From the NCBI RefSeq assembly GCF_029504395.1, contig NZ_JAQFIF010000013.1:23188-87187 (forward strand): DNA of 64,000 nt, read 5' to 3'. The DNA comes from Arthrobacter sp. ES3-54 (GTDB lineage: Bacteria > Actinomycetota > Actinomycetes > Actinomycetales > Micrococcaceae). The notes under the pieces are model-generated. The model worked only from the letters and a program-made list of their open reading frames with translations, was not told where the DNA came from and ran no database searches. Of this stretch, positions 9,601 through 18,113 are shown piece after piece (positions within the stretch are counted from its first letter, which is position 1; each line of letters opens with the position of its first letter). The position numbers and the translations under genes are program-made.

Positions 9601-9645
9601 ACGCTGCGGCCGTTCCAGCTGGTCACGCTGAGGTTTGTCCGCTGA
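6610..9645 (+). CDS. GH38 alpha-mannosidase
   Basis: The product has 1011 residues from TTG 6610, chosen because GAAGAGG lies 6-7 nt upstream; the open frame reaches further but has no better site. The GH38 zinc site is GHAHIDSAWLW (about residue 261). WVESDSNMPGGE follows, and the nucleophile Asp is at about residue 376 in LPDTFGYS. A middle helical domain and C-terminal beta domains complete a normal-length enzyme. No signal peptide is visible, so it probably acts in the cytoplasm on mannosyl oligosaccharides taken up from outside. It stands alone between fdhD and a convergent membrane-protein operon. No transporter is adjacent. Confidence 0.93.
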   Translation: MHDDRRLTEVRLDRFLRDRIAPAVYPRSIPLALSSWDAPDEPVPVLEALRQEFTAQEHGAAWGRPWSTKWLRLRGEVPEAWGTAAGTSVEVLVDLGFRGELPGFQCEGIAWRSDGTIIKAISPRNQYIPLKLLGTGMAVDFYVEAAANPDLSQNWTFAATPYGDKATSGSEPKYRLGRIAIAERNQTVWELQQDILTLAGLMHELPMELPRRHEILRALERMLDIMDPDDVAGTAEAGRSALTDVLSRPAYASAHQLVATGHAHIDSAWLWPVRETIRKCARTFSNVVALMDEYPDFIFSCSSAQQLAWMKEYYPELFGRIRDKVRAGQFVPVGGMWVESDSNMPGGEAMARQFLEGKSFFLAEFGVECEEAWLPDTFGYSAALPQIIKAAGSRWFLTQKISWNQVNRMPHHTFNWEGIDGTRVFTHFPPVDSYNSDLGARDLAHAERNYRDHGRGGTSLVPFGYGDGGGGPTREMLAAAQRTSDLEGSPKVRIGSAASFFGQAQAEYGPLPVWVGEMYLELHRGTYTSQARTKLGNRRSEHLLREAELWSATAAVRAGHSYPAAELNRLWRLVLLQQFHDILPGSSIAWVHQDAERNYAAVERGLEAIITDAAAAALGTGSREFLLNAAPQERQGVPALAAAEPVQPGQPVEVTEADGGYILDNGIIRAVVDANGLLASLTDRAAGREAIAPGEFGNLLELHRDTPNEWDAWDIDAFYRRNVVRLVEARSVTLERDPGGDSPNAVVVVERMAGSSPVTQRIALAAGAGSLAITTLVDWQESEKLLKLGFALDVRADRSAAETQFGHVFRPTHVNTSWEAAKFEICAHRWIHVAEPGYGVAISNASSYGHDVTRNVREDDGGTTTTVRVSLLRAPKFPDPGADQGRHELHVTIRPGATIADAVEEGYRTNLAPRVVQGSHGVEPLVTVVNPALVIEAVKLAEDGSGDVIVRLYESLGERSTGLLKANFPVRGLHAVDLLERPVDAPGVTAGPDSAELTLRPFQLVTLRFVR

Positions 9646-9736
9646 CAGGTAGGGGCCGTCTGCCACGACCACCGCAGGGACAAGACCACAGGGACAACGA
9701 CCGCAGGGGAAACCGGAAAACACCCTTAAACAGGCT

Positions 9737-9770
9737 GAGTGGGAGCGGTCCTTGCGGACCGCTACCACTC
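9737..9770. terminator. strong hairpin between convergent genes
   Basis: GAGTGG and CCACTC bracket AGCGGTCC and GGACCGCT around a 4-nt loop, giving about 14 paired bases with one internal mismatch. It lies between the convergent mannosidase and membrane-protein genes. It lacks a clear T run, so it may act as a terminator or only as an mRNA 3' stabiliser. About 70 bases upstream, around 9666-9712, are three imperfect copies of a GACCACCGCAGGGACAA-like unit. I see nothing else in 9646-9889. Confidence 0.6.
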
Positions 9771-9889
9771 ATCCCCCCAATGGCGCTTGGACGACTGCCT
9801 CTGCTTCGCACGGCTGACTTCCGTACACGAAGCGATTGCCGCTTTCACACATTCATGATTCTGTCACGATCTAATGATTTTGTGAATGC

Positions 9890-10633
9890 CTACCCTTGAT
9901 TCTTGCGAAATGTTGCGCGCGCGTTGCCAGATTCCTTGGCGACGCGCCCGGAAGCCCAGAACATTCCCAGGCCCAGGACATAGCCCAGGACGGCCAAATA
10001 GTTGACCGTTTGCTGCGCGAGGATCCAGCTCTCCGGTGCAAAGGAGGCGGGGACGCTGCAAGCGGTGGCGAGGGCGCCGAGGCACGTCAGGAGGGCCGCG
10101 GCACGCACCAGCCGCGGCAACTGGCTCCTGGTGGTGGCCAGCAATGCCGGCAGCAGGGCGAGGGAGACGAAGGCAGGATAGGTGCGGCCCGCCGCGGCGT
10201 AGAACGGCGCCAGGACGGCATTGCGTCCACCGTTGTCCGTGATGTCGAGCATGCCGGCCGAGGACCCGCGGGTGTCCATGAGGAAGAAGGTCACCGCTAC
10301 GGCGGCAACACTGACGGCCAGGGCCCAGCGTCCGGGCGGCCCCGCGATGAGGCGGTAGCCGCGCTCGTCTGCCAGTCCCTGCGCCACGCGCAGACCGACC
10401 AGCAGGACCGCGGCGAATACGAGGAAGCGCAAGATCAGGTGGGTTAGGTTCCATCCGCCCAGCGCCGCGTCGATCGCCTCGTAGGGGCCGGGCACTGAGA
10501 GCAGGCTGCACAGGGTGGCCAGAACCAGTATCCAGAAAACGGTCCTGTTGCGCCCTTGGATCGCATCCGGAACGCGGAGGAGGAGTACCACGGAGCATAT
10601 GATCAGCGTGCCCCACTGGAGGGTTGCAATCAT
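9890..10633 (-). CDS. multi-pass membrane protein, paralogue of the upstream gene
   Basis: The 247-residue product has about seven hydrophobic segments and begins MIATLQWGTLIICSVVLL. It shares its opening MIATLQW, an LxLRFxxFAAxxxxGLRVA block and a DTRGSSAG motif with the gene just upstream, so the pair is a tandem duplication. The start is placed at ATG 10633, by analogy with the paralogue and after GGGAGAA. The two genes are 41 bp apart and follow an XRE-like regulator in the same orientation. I recognise no transport or enzyme signature. A role as a membrane sensor or transporter is conjecture. Confidence 0.75.
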   Translation of the reverse strand: MIATLQWGTLIICSVVLLLRVPDAIQGRNRTVFWILVLATLCSLLSVPGPYEAIDAALGGWNLTHLILRFLVFAAVLLVGLRVAQGLADERGYRLIAGPPGRWALAVSVAAVAVTFFLMDTRGSSAGMLDITDNGGRNAVLAPFYAAAGRTYPAFVSLALLPALLATTRSQLPRLVRAAALLTCLGALATACSVPASFAPESWILAQQTVNYLAVLGYVLGLGMFWASGRVAKESGNARATFRKNQG

Positions 10634-10674
10634 TCCGGGTTCTCCCACATCACTCCTGCTCAGCCCCAAGACGG

Positions 10675-11406
10675 TCAGGTCATGCCAGCTTGCTTCTTCG
10701 GCGCCCGCTTCGCAAGCGTCTTGGCCAACCAGATCAGGGACAGCCCCAGAACCAGGCACAGGACGGCCGAGTAGTTGAAGACGAACCGCATGAATCCGAG
10801 GGATGGAGGAATGACCGGGGAGAGCAGGCTCAGGGAGATGGCTACGGTGCCCAGCGCGAGCAACGCCGCGCTGGACCGGACGAGGACTGGGAAGCCGCTG
10901 CGCAGGGTCCGCACCATGGCCGGAAACAGGGCCACGGTGATGAACGCCGGATAGAGGCGCCCTGCGGCACCGTAATACTCCACCAAGGCGGCATTGCGGT
11001 CATCCTTGGCGAACACGGCGACCAGCCCCGCCGAGGAGCCGGCGGTGTCCATCATGAGGAAGACTGCCACCACCGCAGCCGAGACGGCTGCGGCTACCGC
11101 AATTCCAACAGGGCCGGTGATGAGCCGCAGGGCGTCGTCTGCGCTGAAGCCCCGGGCCACCCGGACTCCCAGGAAGAAGATGGCGGCGAAAATGACGAAG
11201 CGCAGCACCAGGTTGGCGATGTTCATGCCTCCCAGGGTCTGGTCCACGGCCAAATACGGGGCATCGATGCTGAGCAGGATCGCCAGGGTCATTAGCGCAA
11301 AGATGGCGAACAAGGACCGGTTCTCACCCCGGAGGACGCTGGGCACGCGGGCGAGCGTGACGACGCCGCACACCGCCAGCGTGGTCCACTGCAGGGTCGC
11401 GATCAT
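10675..11406 (-). CDS. multi-pass membrane protein coupled to an XRE-like regulator
   Basis: The 243-residue product has about seven transmembrane segments and begins MIATLQWTTLAVCGVVTLA. Like its neighbour it carries the LVLRFVIFAAIFFLGVRVARG block and DTAGSSAG. The ATG at 11406 overlaps the TGA of the upstream regulator (ATGA), which fixes the start. It lies in a three-gene minus-strand operon: regulator, this gene, then the paralogue. The coupling suggests the DNA-binding protein and the membrane proteins act together, as in small actinobacterial regulator/membrane-protein modules of unknown function. No function can be assigned. Confidence 0.75.
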   Translation of the reverse strand: MIATLQWTTLAVCGVVTLARVPSVLRGENRSLFAIFALMTLAILLSIDAPYLAVDQTLGGMNIANLVLRFVIFAAIFFLGVRVARGFSADDALRLITGPVGIAVAAAVSAAVVAVFLMMDTAGSSAGLVAVFAKDDRNAALVEYYGAAGRLYPAFITVALFPAMVRTLRSGFPVLVRSSAALLALGTVAISLSLLSPVIPPSLGFMRFVFNYSAVLCLVLGLSLIWLAKTLAKRAPKKQAGMT

Positions 11407-12149
11407 CCGAGGTTCTCCCAAATCTTTTCTGTTTGTGCCTGCTCCTGTTCGTGGCGCCGCAGTGCTTTGCCGAGCGCCTGTAGCCGCTCCCCGGCCAGGG
11501 CGCTAAGTTCTCCGACGGAGAGGGCATCCAACGCGGCCTGCTTCGCCCCTGCCGTCCAGCCGGCCTCGGCCTCGGTTATCAAGCCCGTGGCCACGAACCC
11601 GCCCGTGAAGCCTACGCCCGCCGCGCGGGCAGTCGCGACCGCCAGCTCGGGGGACAGCCTGTTGGCCGTGAGCTGGGCCGAATAATTTTGCGGTGCCACG
11701 CCGGTGGCAGCCGAAACCCGGTGACGCAACTCACCGTCGTCAATCGCGTCCACCCAGTTCCGGACGGAAGTGGCGTGCGGGGCGGGGCTCAGCGGCGGGT
11801 TCATGGAGTTGCCATGGTCACCGTAGCCACCGTAGGCCGGGGAGGAACGGGAAATGACTGCGCGCAACAGGTCCATGGTGGCAACCTGGCTGACGAGTTC
11901 GGCCGGGGTCGGCGGCTGCGGCGGGGCGGCGAGTTCCGCATAGTGGTCAAAGGAACCGAGTTCCGCCAGCGGACTCAAATCCAGGGCCCGGCTGATGCTG
12001 ACCAGAGTGGTTTCGGCCACTTTCCCGCGCACCAGCTGCTGCGCAAAGGTGGTGCGCTTGATCCCGGAGATCCTGCAGATATCGGCTGTGCTCGCGGACG
12101 GGGCAACCCGATGAAGCCAGAGTTGGAACGCCTTTGCGGGTAGTGGCAT
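11403..12149 (-). CDS. XRE-like helix-turn-helix regulator
   Basis: In the 248-residue product, residues about 15-65 look like a Cro/cI-type helix-turn-helix (STADICRISGIKRTTFAQQL, then TTLVSISRALDLSPL). A second segment, about 125-180, again reads like a helical DNA-binding or oligomerisation part (VSAATGVAPQNYSAQLTAN). The C-terminus is charged and helical. It is the first gene of a minus-strand operon and is coupled by ATGA to a seven-TM membrane protein. Its promoter must lie in 12150-12290, shared with the divergent ABC-F gene. Target and signal are unknown. Confidence 0.68.
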   Translation of the reverse strand: MPLPAKAFQLWLHRVAPSASTADICRISGIKRTTFAQQLVRGKVAETTLVSISRALDLSPLAELGSFDHYAELAAPPQPPTPAELVSQVATMDLLRAVISRSSPAYGGYGDHGNSMNPPLSPAPHATSVRNWVDAIDDGELRHRVSAATGVAPQNYSAQLTANRLSPELAVATARAAGVGFTGGFVATGLITEAEAGWTAGAKQAALDALSVGELSALAGERLQALGKALRRHEQEQAQTEKIWENLG

Positions 12150-12254
12150 CTAGGGCTTCCTGCGGAGTCGATGGGCAGTATGGCTACTGGCATGCGGTGG
12201 GGCAGTGGAGATTGGGGCGGGTAATGGAAGCGGTGTGGCGGTGTGGGCTGGGAT

Positions 12255-12283
12255 TTTACGTGAGGTCCTAATTCAACTATGCT
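12255..12283 (+). promoter_or_regulatory. candidate sigma70-like promoter for the ABC-F/ABC exporter operon
   Basis: TTTACG (12255-12260) and TATGCT (12278-12283) are separated by exactly 17 bp, each matching four of six consensus bases. Transcription would begin near 12290, right at the first arm of the attenuator-like hairpin. Confidence 0.5.
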
Positions 12284-12285
12284 AA

Positions 12286-12414
12286 ATGGTCGAACCCGCT
12301 GGTCCGTACACCCCCCAAGTCCGGACCGGCGGGTTCTTCTATGCCCGGCCGGTTTTCGGCCCGCCGGGACGGGCGGGTTCTGCCCGTCGGGGCGGTCCGT
12401 TTGGGCCGCAGTGA
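12286..12414 (+). promoter_or_regulatory. attenuator-like leader with alternative hairpins and a 42-codon upstream ORF
   Basis: Hairpin 1 is 12292-12336: GAACCCGC-T-GGTCCG pairs with CGGACC-G-GCGGGTTC and is followed by TTCT. Smaller hairpins are 12347-12361 and 12368-12388. The sequence GCGGGTTC occurs twice (12329-12336 and 12373-12380), so the left arm GAACCCGC can pair with either copy, giving mutually exclusive folds. An ATG at 12286 opens 42 sense codons across all of this and stops at 12414, 12 nt before the ABC-F start. It has no clear ribosome-binding site, so translation is uncertain. ABC-F resistance genes are known to be controlled by ribosome-sensing leaders of this general kind. 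Confidence 0.6.
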
Positions 12415-12426
12415 GAGGATTAACTA

Positions 12427-14090
<1,664 letters not shown>

Positions 14091-14094
<4 letters not shown>

Positions 14095-16001
14095 GCATGG
14101 ACCGGGTCGCCTGGAGTTCCCTCTACAACATCACCCGCGCCTCCAGCGGGTCCAAGCCGTTCTCCAAGGAGACACTGAAGCGCGTCTTCAGTTTTGCCCG
14201 CCCCCACCGCGGCAAGCTGATCGCCTTCGTGCTGCTGTCCATCGTGATGGCCTTCCTGGCTGTCGCCACCCCGGTCCTCGCCGGGCAGGTGGTTGACGAG
14301 ATCATCGCCCACGCGGATACCGGAACGGTGATCTGGCTGGCTGTCCTGATCGCCGTCGTCGCCGTGGCCGAGGCGGGGCTGGGCCTCGTGACGCGCTGGC
14401 TGTCCTCCACGATCGGCGAAGGCGTGATCGTGGACCTGCGCACCAAGGTCTTCGACCACGTCCAGAAGATGCCGATCGCCTTCTTCACCAGGACCCGGAC
14501 CGGGGCCCTGGTCAGCCGGCTGAACAACGATGTCATTGGCGCGCAGTCGGCCTTCGCCGGCACGCTCTCCGGCGTGGTCAGCAATGTCGTGGCCCTGGCG
14601 CTGACCCTTGCGGTGATGCTGAACAAGTCGTGGCTCGTGACGGTGCTCGCCATGATCCTGCTGCCGATCTTCCTGATCCCGGCCCGCCGCATGGGCTCCA
14701 AACTGGCCGATCTGCGGCGCGAAGCCGCCGAACACAACGCCACCATGGGCACCCAGATGACCGAGCGCTTCTCCGCGCCCGGCGCCACCCTGGTCAAGCT
14801 CTTCGGCCGCCCCGACGAGGAATCCCGCGAGTTCGCCCTCCGCGCCGGCCGGGTCCGGGACATCGGCATCCGCACCGCCATGCTGCAGTTCACCTTCGTC
14901 ACGGCGCTAACGCTGGTCTCAGCCCTGGCTCTGGCGCTGGTCTACGGACTGGGCGGCTCGCTGGCACTCGCCGGGCAACTGGCCGCGGGCGACGTCGTGG
15001 TGCTCGCGTTGCTGCTGACCCGCCTGTACGCGCCGCTCACGGCACTTTCGAGCGCACGGGTGGAAGTCATGAGCGCCCTGGTCAGCTTCGAGCGCGTCTT
15101 TGAGATCCTGGACCTCAAGCCGCTCATCCAGCAGAAGCCGGACGCCGTGGCCTCGCCGCCAGGTCCGCTCTCGGTGGAGTTCGACGATGTCCGGTTCGCC
15201 TACCCCTCGGCGGAGAAGGTCTCGCTGGCCTCCCTGGAGGACGTGCTGACCCTGGACACCCGCGGCGGCGAGGAAGTGCTGCACGGCGTCAGCTTCCGGG
15301 TGGAGCCCGGGCAGACGGTGGCCCTCGTCGGCTCCTCGGGAGCGGGCAAGTCCACCATCGCACAGCTCCTCTCGCGCCTGTACGACGTCGACTCGGGCGC
15401 CATCCGCTTCGGCGGCACCACGCCCGGCACGGACGTGGACGTCCGCGACCTCACGTTCGACTCGATGCGCGCGACGCTCGGCATGGTGACGCAGGACGGT
15501 CACCTGTTCCACGAGAGCATCGCCTCCAACCTGCGCCTGGCCCGGCCGGAGGCCACCGAGGAGCAAATGTGGGATGCGCTGCGGCGCGCCCGGCTCGAAG
15601 ACATGATCCGTTCCCTGCCCGATGGCCTGGACACCGTGGTGGGGGAGCGCGGCTACCGGCTCTCCGGCGGCGAGCGGCAACGCCTGACGATCGCCCGGCT
15701 GCTCATCGCGCAGCCGCGGGTGGTCATCCTGGACGAGGCCACCGCCGCGCTGGACTCCACCAACGAGGCCGCCGTCCAGGAGGCGCTGGGCGCCGCGCTG
15801 GAAGGCCGCACCGCCGTCGTGATCGCCCACCGGCTCTCGACGATCCGCGCAGCGGACGCGATCCTCGTGGTGGAGGACGGCTCGATTGTGGAGCGCGGTA
15901 CCCACCGGGAGCTCCTCGCAGCCGAGGGCCGCTATGCGGAGCTGTACCGGACGCAGTTCTCCGAGGCCAGCGCGGTCGCCGAGGAGGCTGTGCCCGGGTA
16001 A
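14091..16001 (+). CDS. ABC exporter (fused permease and ATPase, multidrug/peptide type)
   Basis: The 636-residue half-transporter has an N-terminal six-TM exporter domain (about 45-340) and a C-terminal ATPase. The ATPase has Walker A GSSGAGKSTIAQLL, signature LSGGERQRLTIARLL, Walker B VVILDEATAALD and switch His in IAHRLST. It works as a dimer, or as a heterodimer with another half-transporter. The ATG overlaps the ABC-F stop (ATGA), so the two are made together. An insertion (EEVLTLDTRGGEEVLHGV) just before the ATPase lengthens the loop. Its substrate is unknown; the pairing with ABC-F suggests drug export. Confidence 0.9.
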
Positions 16002-16082
16002 CTCGGCCGGGGTGCTCCAGGCCGCAGTGGTTGAAGGCCGCTACCTGGGGCCGTTTTTGTGGGGGCCCGTGCGGTGCCGGTC

Positions 16083-16493
16083 CTAGACCGCTGACGGTTT
16101 GGCGGACAGTGCTGGCAGCACATGGTCCGTCAGCAGCGGGGCGAGGTCGCCGGGTAGCTCGGCGGCGAGGTCCAGCCAGCGGATCTCGGCGATTTCGGCC
16201 GACGGCCGGGCGCTCCACACCCCGGGAGCCGTGAAGACGGTGGCCTCAATCTGGGTGGCCGCCTCGTTGGCGGCATCCGCCAGCCAGCAGCCGAGCAGGT
16301 CCAGCCGGTCCGGGGCCAGCACGATCCCGACTTCTTCCTGGAGCTCACGGGCCGCTGCCTGGGCCGCCGTTTCGCCCGGCTCGGGTTTGCCGCCAGGATG
16401 CATGAACTTGTCCGTGCCCCGTTTGCGGACGGTCAGGAGCCGTCCGGAGCGATCGAAGACGCAGACGGCAGAAACGACTATGCGCGGGTTCAC
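16083..16493 (-). CDS. Nudix hydrolase
   Basis: The 136-residue product carries the Nudix box, with GGKPEPGETAAQAAARELQE as its core and EVGI after it. It begins VNPRIVVSAVCVFDRSGRLL. The GTG at 16493 overlaps the TGA of the upstream gene (GTGA), which decides the start over longer in-frame options. Nudix enzymes hydrolyse nucleoside diphosphate derivatives; the substrate cannot be told from sequence. It is probably co-transcribed with the DUF6314-like gene and tRNA-Arg upstream. Confidence 0.85.
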   Translation of the reverse strand: MNPRIVVSAVCVFDRSGRLLTVRKRGTDKFMHPGGKPEPGETAAQAAARELQEEVGIVLAPDRLDLLGCWLADAANEAATQIEATVFTAPGVWSARPSAEIAEIRWLDLAAELPGDLAPLLTDHVLPALSAKPSAV

Positions 16494-17074
16494 TCCGCGC
16501 GCCTTGCGCCCTGAGCTGCGTCTAGAGCTGCATCCTGTGCTGCATCGTGCGATGCGTCGGGTGCCGGGCCTGGTCCTGCTTCCAGCCGGTGGAGGACGGA
16601 CTCCAGCAGCTGGTCCTTGGCGGGCCCGGTGACGTCCCAGCGGTAGCCGCATTCGTCCGGCCCGAGGAACCTGTACGTCACGCGGTACGTGTCAGGATCG
16701 CACCAGTGCACGTCATGGTTGGCCTGCCCGGCAAAGCCCATGCGGTGGAAAGGGCGGCCGTCCGGGAAATACACGTCCAGGACATCGGGCGTGTCCACCG
16801 GCTGCAACAGATATTCCCGGCTGGCCGGCCCGGTGAACGGCGCACCGCCCACGGATGCCCCGCCCACGGATGCCCAGCGCACGGTGCCCTCTTCACGCCA
16901 CACCAGGCCGCCGTCGTCGTGGGCCGTGAAGCGGACGACGCCGGTGAAGGTTCCGCTGGTCCCGGAGCTGCGGTCCAGCAGGGTGCGGTGGACGGACCAG
17001 GAGCCGCGCAGGTAGGCGCGGAGGTCAAAGTCCGGACCCGTGTCCGGGTTTTCGTCCGGGGCAGGAATGTTCAA
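16490..17074 (-). CDS. DUF6314-like protein starting at the end of tRNA-Arg
   Basis: The 194-residue product resembles DUF6314: RGSWSVHRTL near the start, FTGVVRFTA, LVWREEGTVRW, LDVYFPDGRPFHRM and CDPDTYRVTYRF. The fold is probably a small lipocalin-like beta barrel; its function is unknown. A C-terminal Ala/Asp-rich tail (about 165-190) is low complexity, with DAAQDAALDAAQ. The only usable start is TTG 17074, with no ATG or GTG before residue 35. It lies one nucleotide beyond the 3' end of tRNA-Arg, leaving no room for a separate ribosome-binding site. It overlaps the Nudix gene downstream (GTGA). Confidence 0.75.
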   Translation of the reverse strand: MNIPAPDENPDTGPDFDLRAYLRGSWSVHRTLLDRSSGTSGTFTGVVRFTAHDDGGLVWREEGTVRWASVGGASVGGAPFTGPASREYLLQPVDTPDVLDVYFPDGRPFHRMGFAGQANHDVHWCDPDTYRVTYRFLGPDECGYRWDVTGPAKDQLLESVLHRLEAGPGPAPDASHDAAQDAALDAAQGARRAE

Positions 17075-17075
17075 G

Positions 17076-17148
17076 TGCCCTCGATTGGAATCGAACCAAC
17101 GACACCGGCTTTAGGAGAGCCGTGCTCTATCCACTGAGCTACGAGGGC
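17076..17148 (-). tRNA. tRNA-Arg (anticodon CCU)
   Basis: The 73-nt cloverleaf on the minus strand has acceptor stem GCCCTCG/CGAGGGC and D-loop region AGCTCAGTGGATAGAGC. The anticodon stem CGGCT/AGCCG surrounds loop CTCCTAA, giving anticodon CCT. The T-arm is GTTGG-TTCGATT-CCAAT. The discriminator is A and no CCA is encoded. It reads AGG codons. It immediately precedes the DUF6314-like reading frame. Confidence 0.96.
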
Positions 17149-17235
17149 GGGCATCCGCGTGCGGGCGGCCAGGGGCCGGTCCGGTCGGACACGGATATAA
17201 GCATACAAGGTGAGCGCGCGTACTACGCTCTTGGC

Positions 17236-18075
17236 ATGACTGCAGGAACCACCGAGCTTTCCGCCGGAGCCCTCTACTACCCGGATGTGGCCGCGACCCG
17301 CTTTTACGTCGGGGCCCTGGCGAAGCTGAGCGTGCTGCAGTATTTCGTGGCGGAGGCGGCTGTGATCGGCGCGTGGGCTGGAGCGGAACCTTACAGCCGC
17401 CGCACGGGCTACATCAGCGACCTCGGGGCCCTGGCGTGCGGGGATTTCGACGGGCGGGACGTCTGCTCGCCGGCGCATCTGCTGATGAACGCGTCCTTTG
17501 TGGTCCAAGGCCTCGGCATGGCAGTCGGTGCGCTCCTGCTCGGCTCGGCGCTAATGTGCTGTGCCGCGCGGCCCGGCGTGCCAACCAGGCAGGGCCGGGT
17601 GCCGGGCCGGGCGCGCTGGGGCGCGGGGGTGGTGGCAACGGCCGCCGCCCGGCTGCTGACCGGCACCGCCGGGGCAGGAACGATCATCGTGGGGCTGGTG
17701 CCAGAAGAAACGGGATCGGCCTGGCACGTGGCCGGCGCCCTGATGTACTTCGTTGCCGGGGCCCTGGCGCTCCTGGTCCTCGGCTGGCTTTGGCTGCGGC
17801 AGACGCCGCTCGGGTGGTTCATCCTGGCCTGCGGCACCGTGTCCCTGGCGGCGATCATTGCGGGCGGGCTGACGGGCATGCACGTGCCGGAACCAGGCAC
17901 CCTGGAGCGGCTCATGGGCTACCCCATAACAGTTGGCGTCGCCGCTGCCGGCCTCGTCATCGCCCAGCGGGTCCAGCACGAACGCGCAGTGCGCAAGCTC
18001 GCCCGGGCCCAGGCCCGCGGAGGCGGGCCCGCGGGACCGGGTCCGGGGCCTGACGCGCGTCAGCGGGCCCGCTGA
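17236..18075 (+). CDS. DUF998-like multi-pass membrane protein
   Basis: The 279-residue product has about six transmembrane segments and the DUF998 pattern: FYVGALAKLSVLQYFVAE, YSRRTGYISDLGALACGDF, CSPAHLLMNASFVVQGLGM and later GTVSLAAIIAGGL. Its function is unknown. The start is ATG 17236, six bases after TACGCT (17224-17229), so the transcript is probably leaderless. The gene is divergent from tRNA-Arg and convergent with the GH18-like gene. Its C-terminal tail is basic and Gly/Pro-rich. Its stop lies within a perfect palindrome. Confidence 0.78.
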   Translation: MTAGTTELSAGALYYPDVAATRFYVGALAKLSVLQYFVAEAAVIGAWAGAEPYSRRTGYISDLGALACGDFDGRDVCSPAHLLMNASFVVQGLGMAVGALLLGSALMCCAARPGVPTRQGRVPGRARWGAGVVATAAARLLTGTAGAGTIIVGLVPEETGSAWHVAGALMYFVAGALALLVLGWLWLRQTPLGWFILACGTVSLAAIIAGGLTGMHVPEPGTLERLMGYPITVGVAAAGLVIAQRVQHERAVRKLARAQARGGGPAGPGPGPDARQRAR

Positions 18076-18078
18076 CGC
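18057..18078. terminator. 22-bp perfect palindrome between convergent genes
   Basis: GCGTCAGCGG and CCGCTGACGC surround a central GC, covering the last codons and stop of the DUF998-like gene. A partial copy (GCCCGCTGAC) follows at 18081. This is suitable as a bidirectional terminator-like hairpin, although the T run is weak. Confidence 0.6.
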
Positions 18079-18113
18079 AGGCCCGCTGACGTTTGCCGAA
18101 TGGAACCGGGCTT

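Noticed and set aside
7627..9768. 713-residue open frame antisense to the alpha-mannosidase
   Set aside because: The GH38 motifs on the plus strand are unambiguous; the antisense product is low-complexity Arg/Gly/Val.
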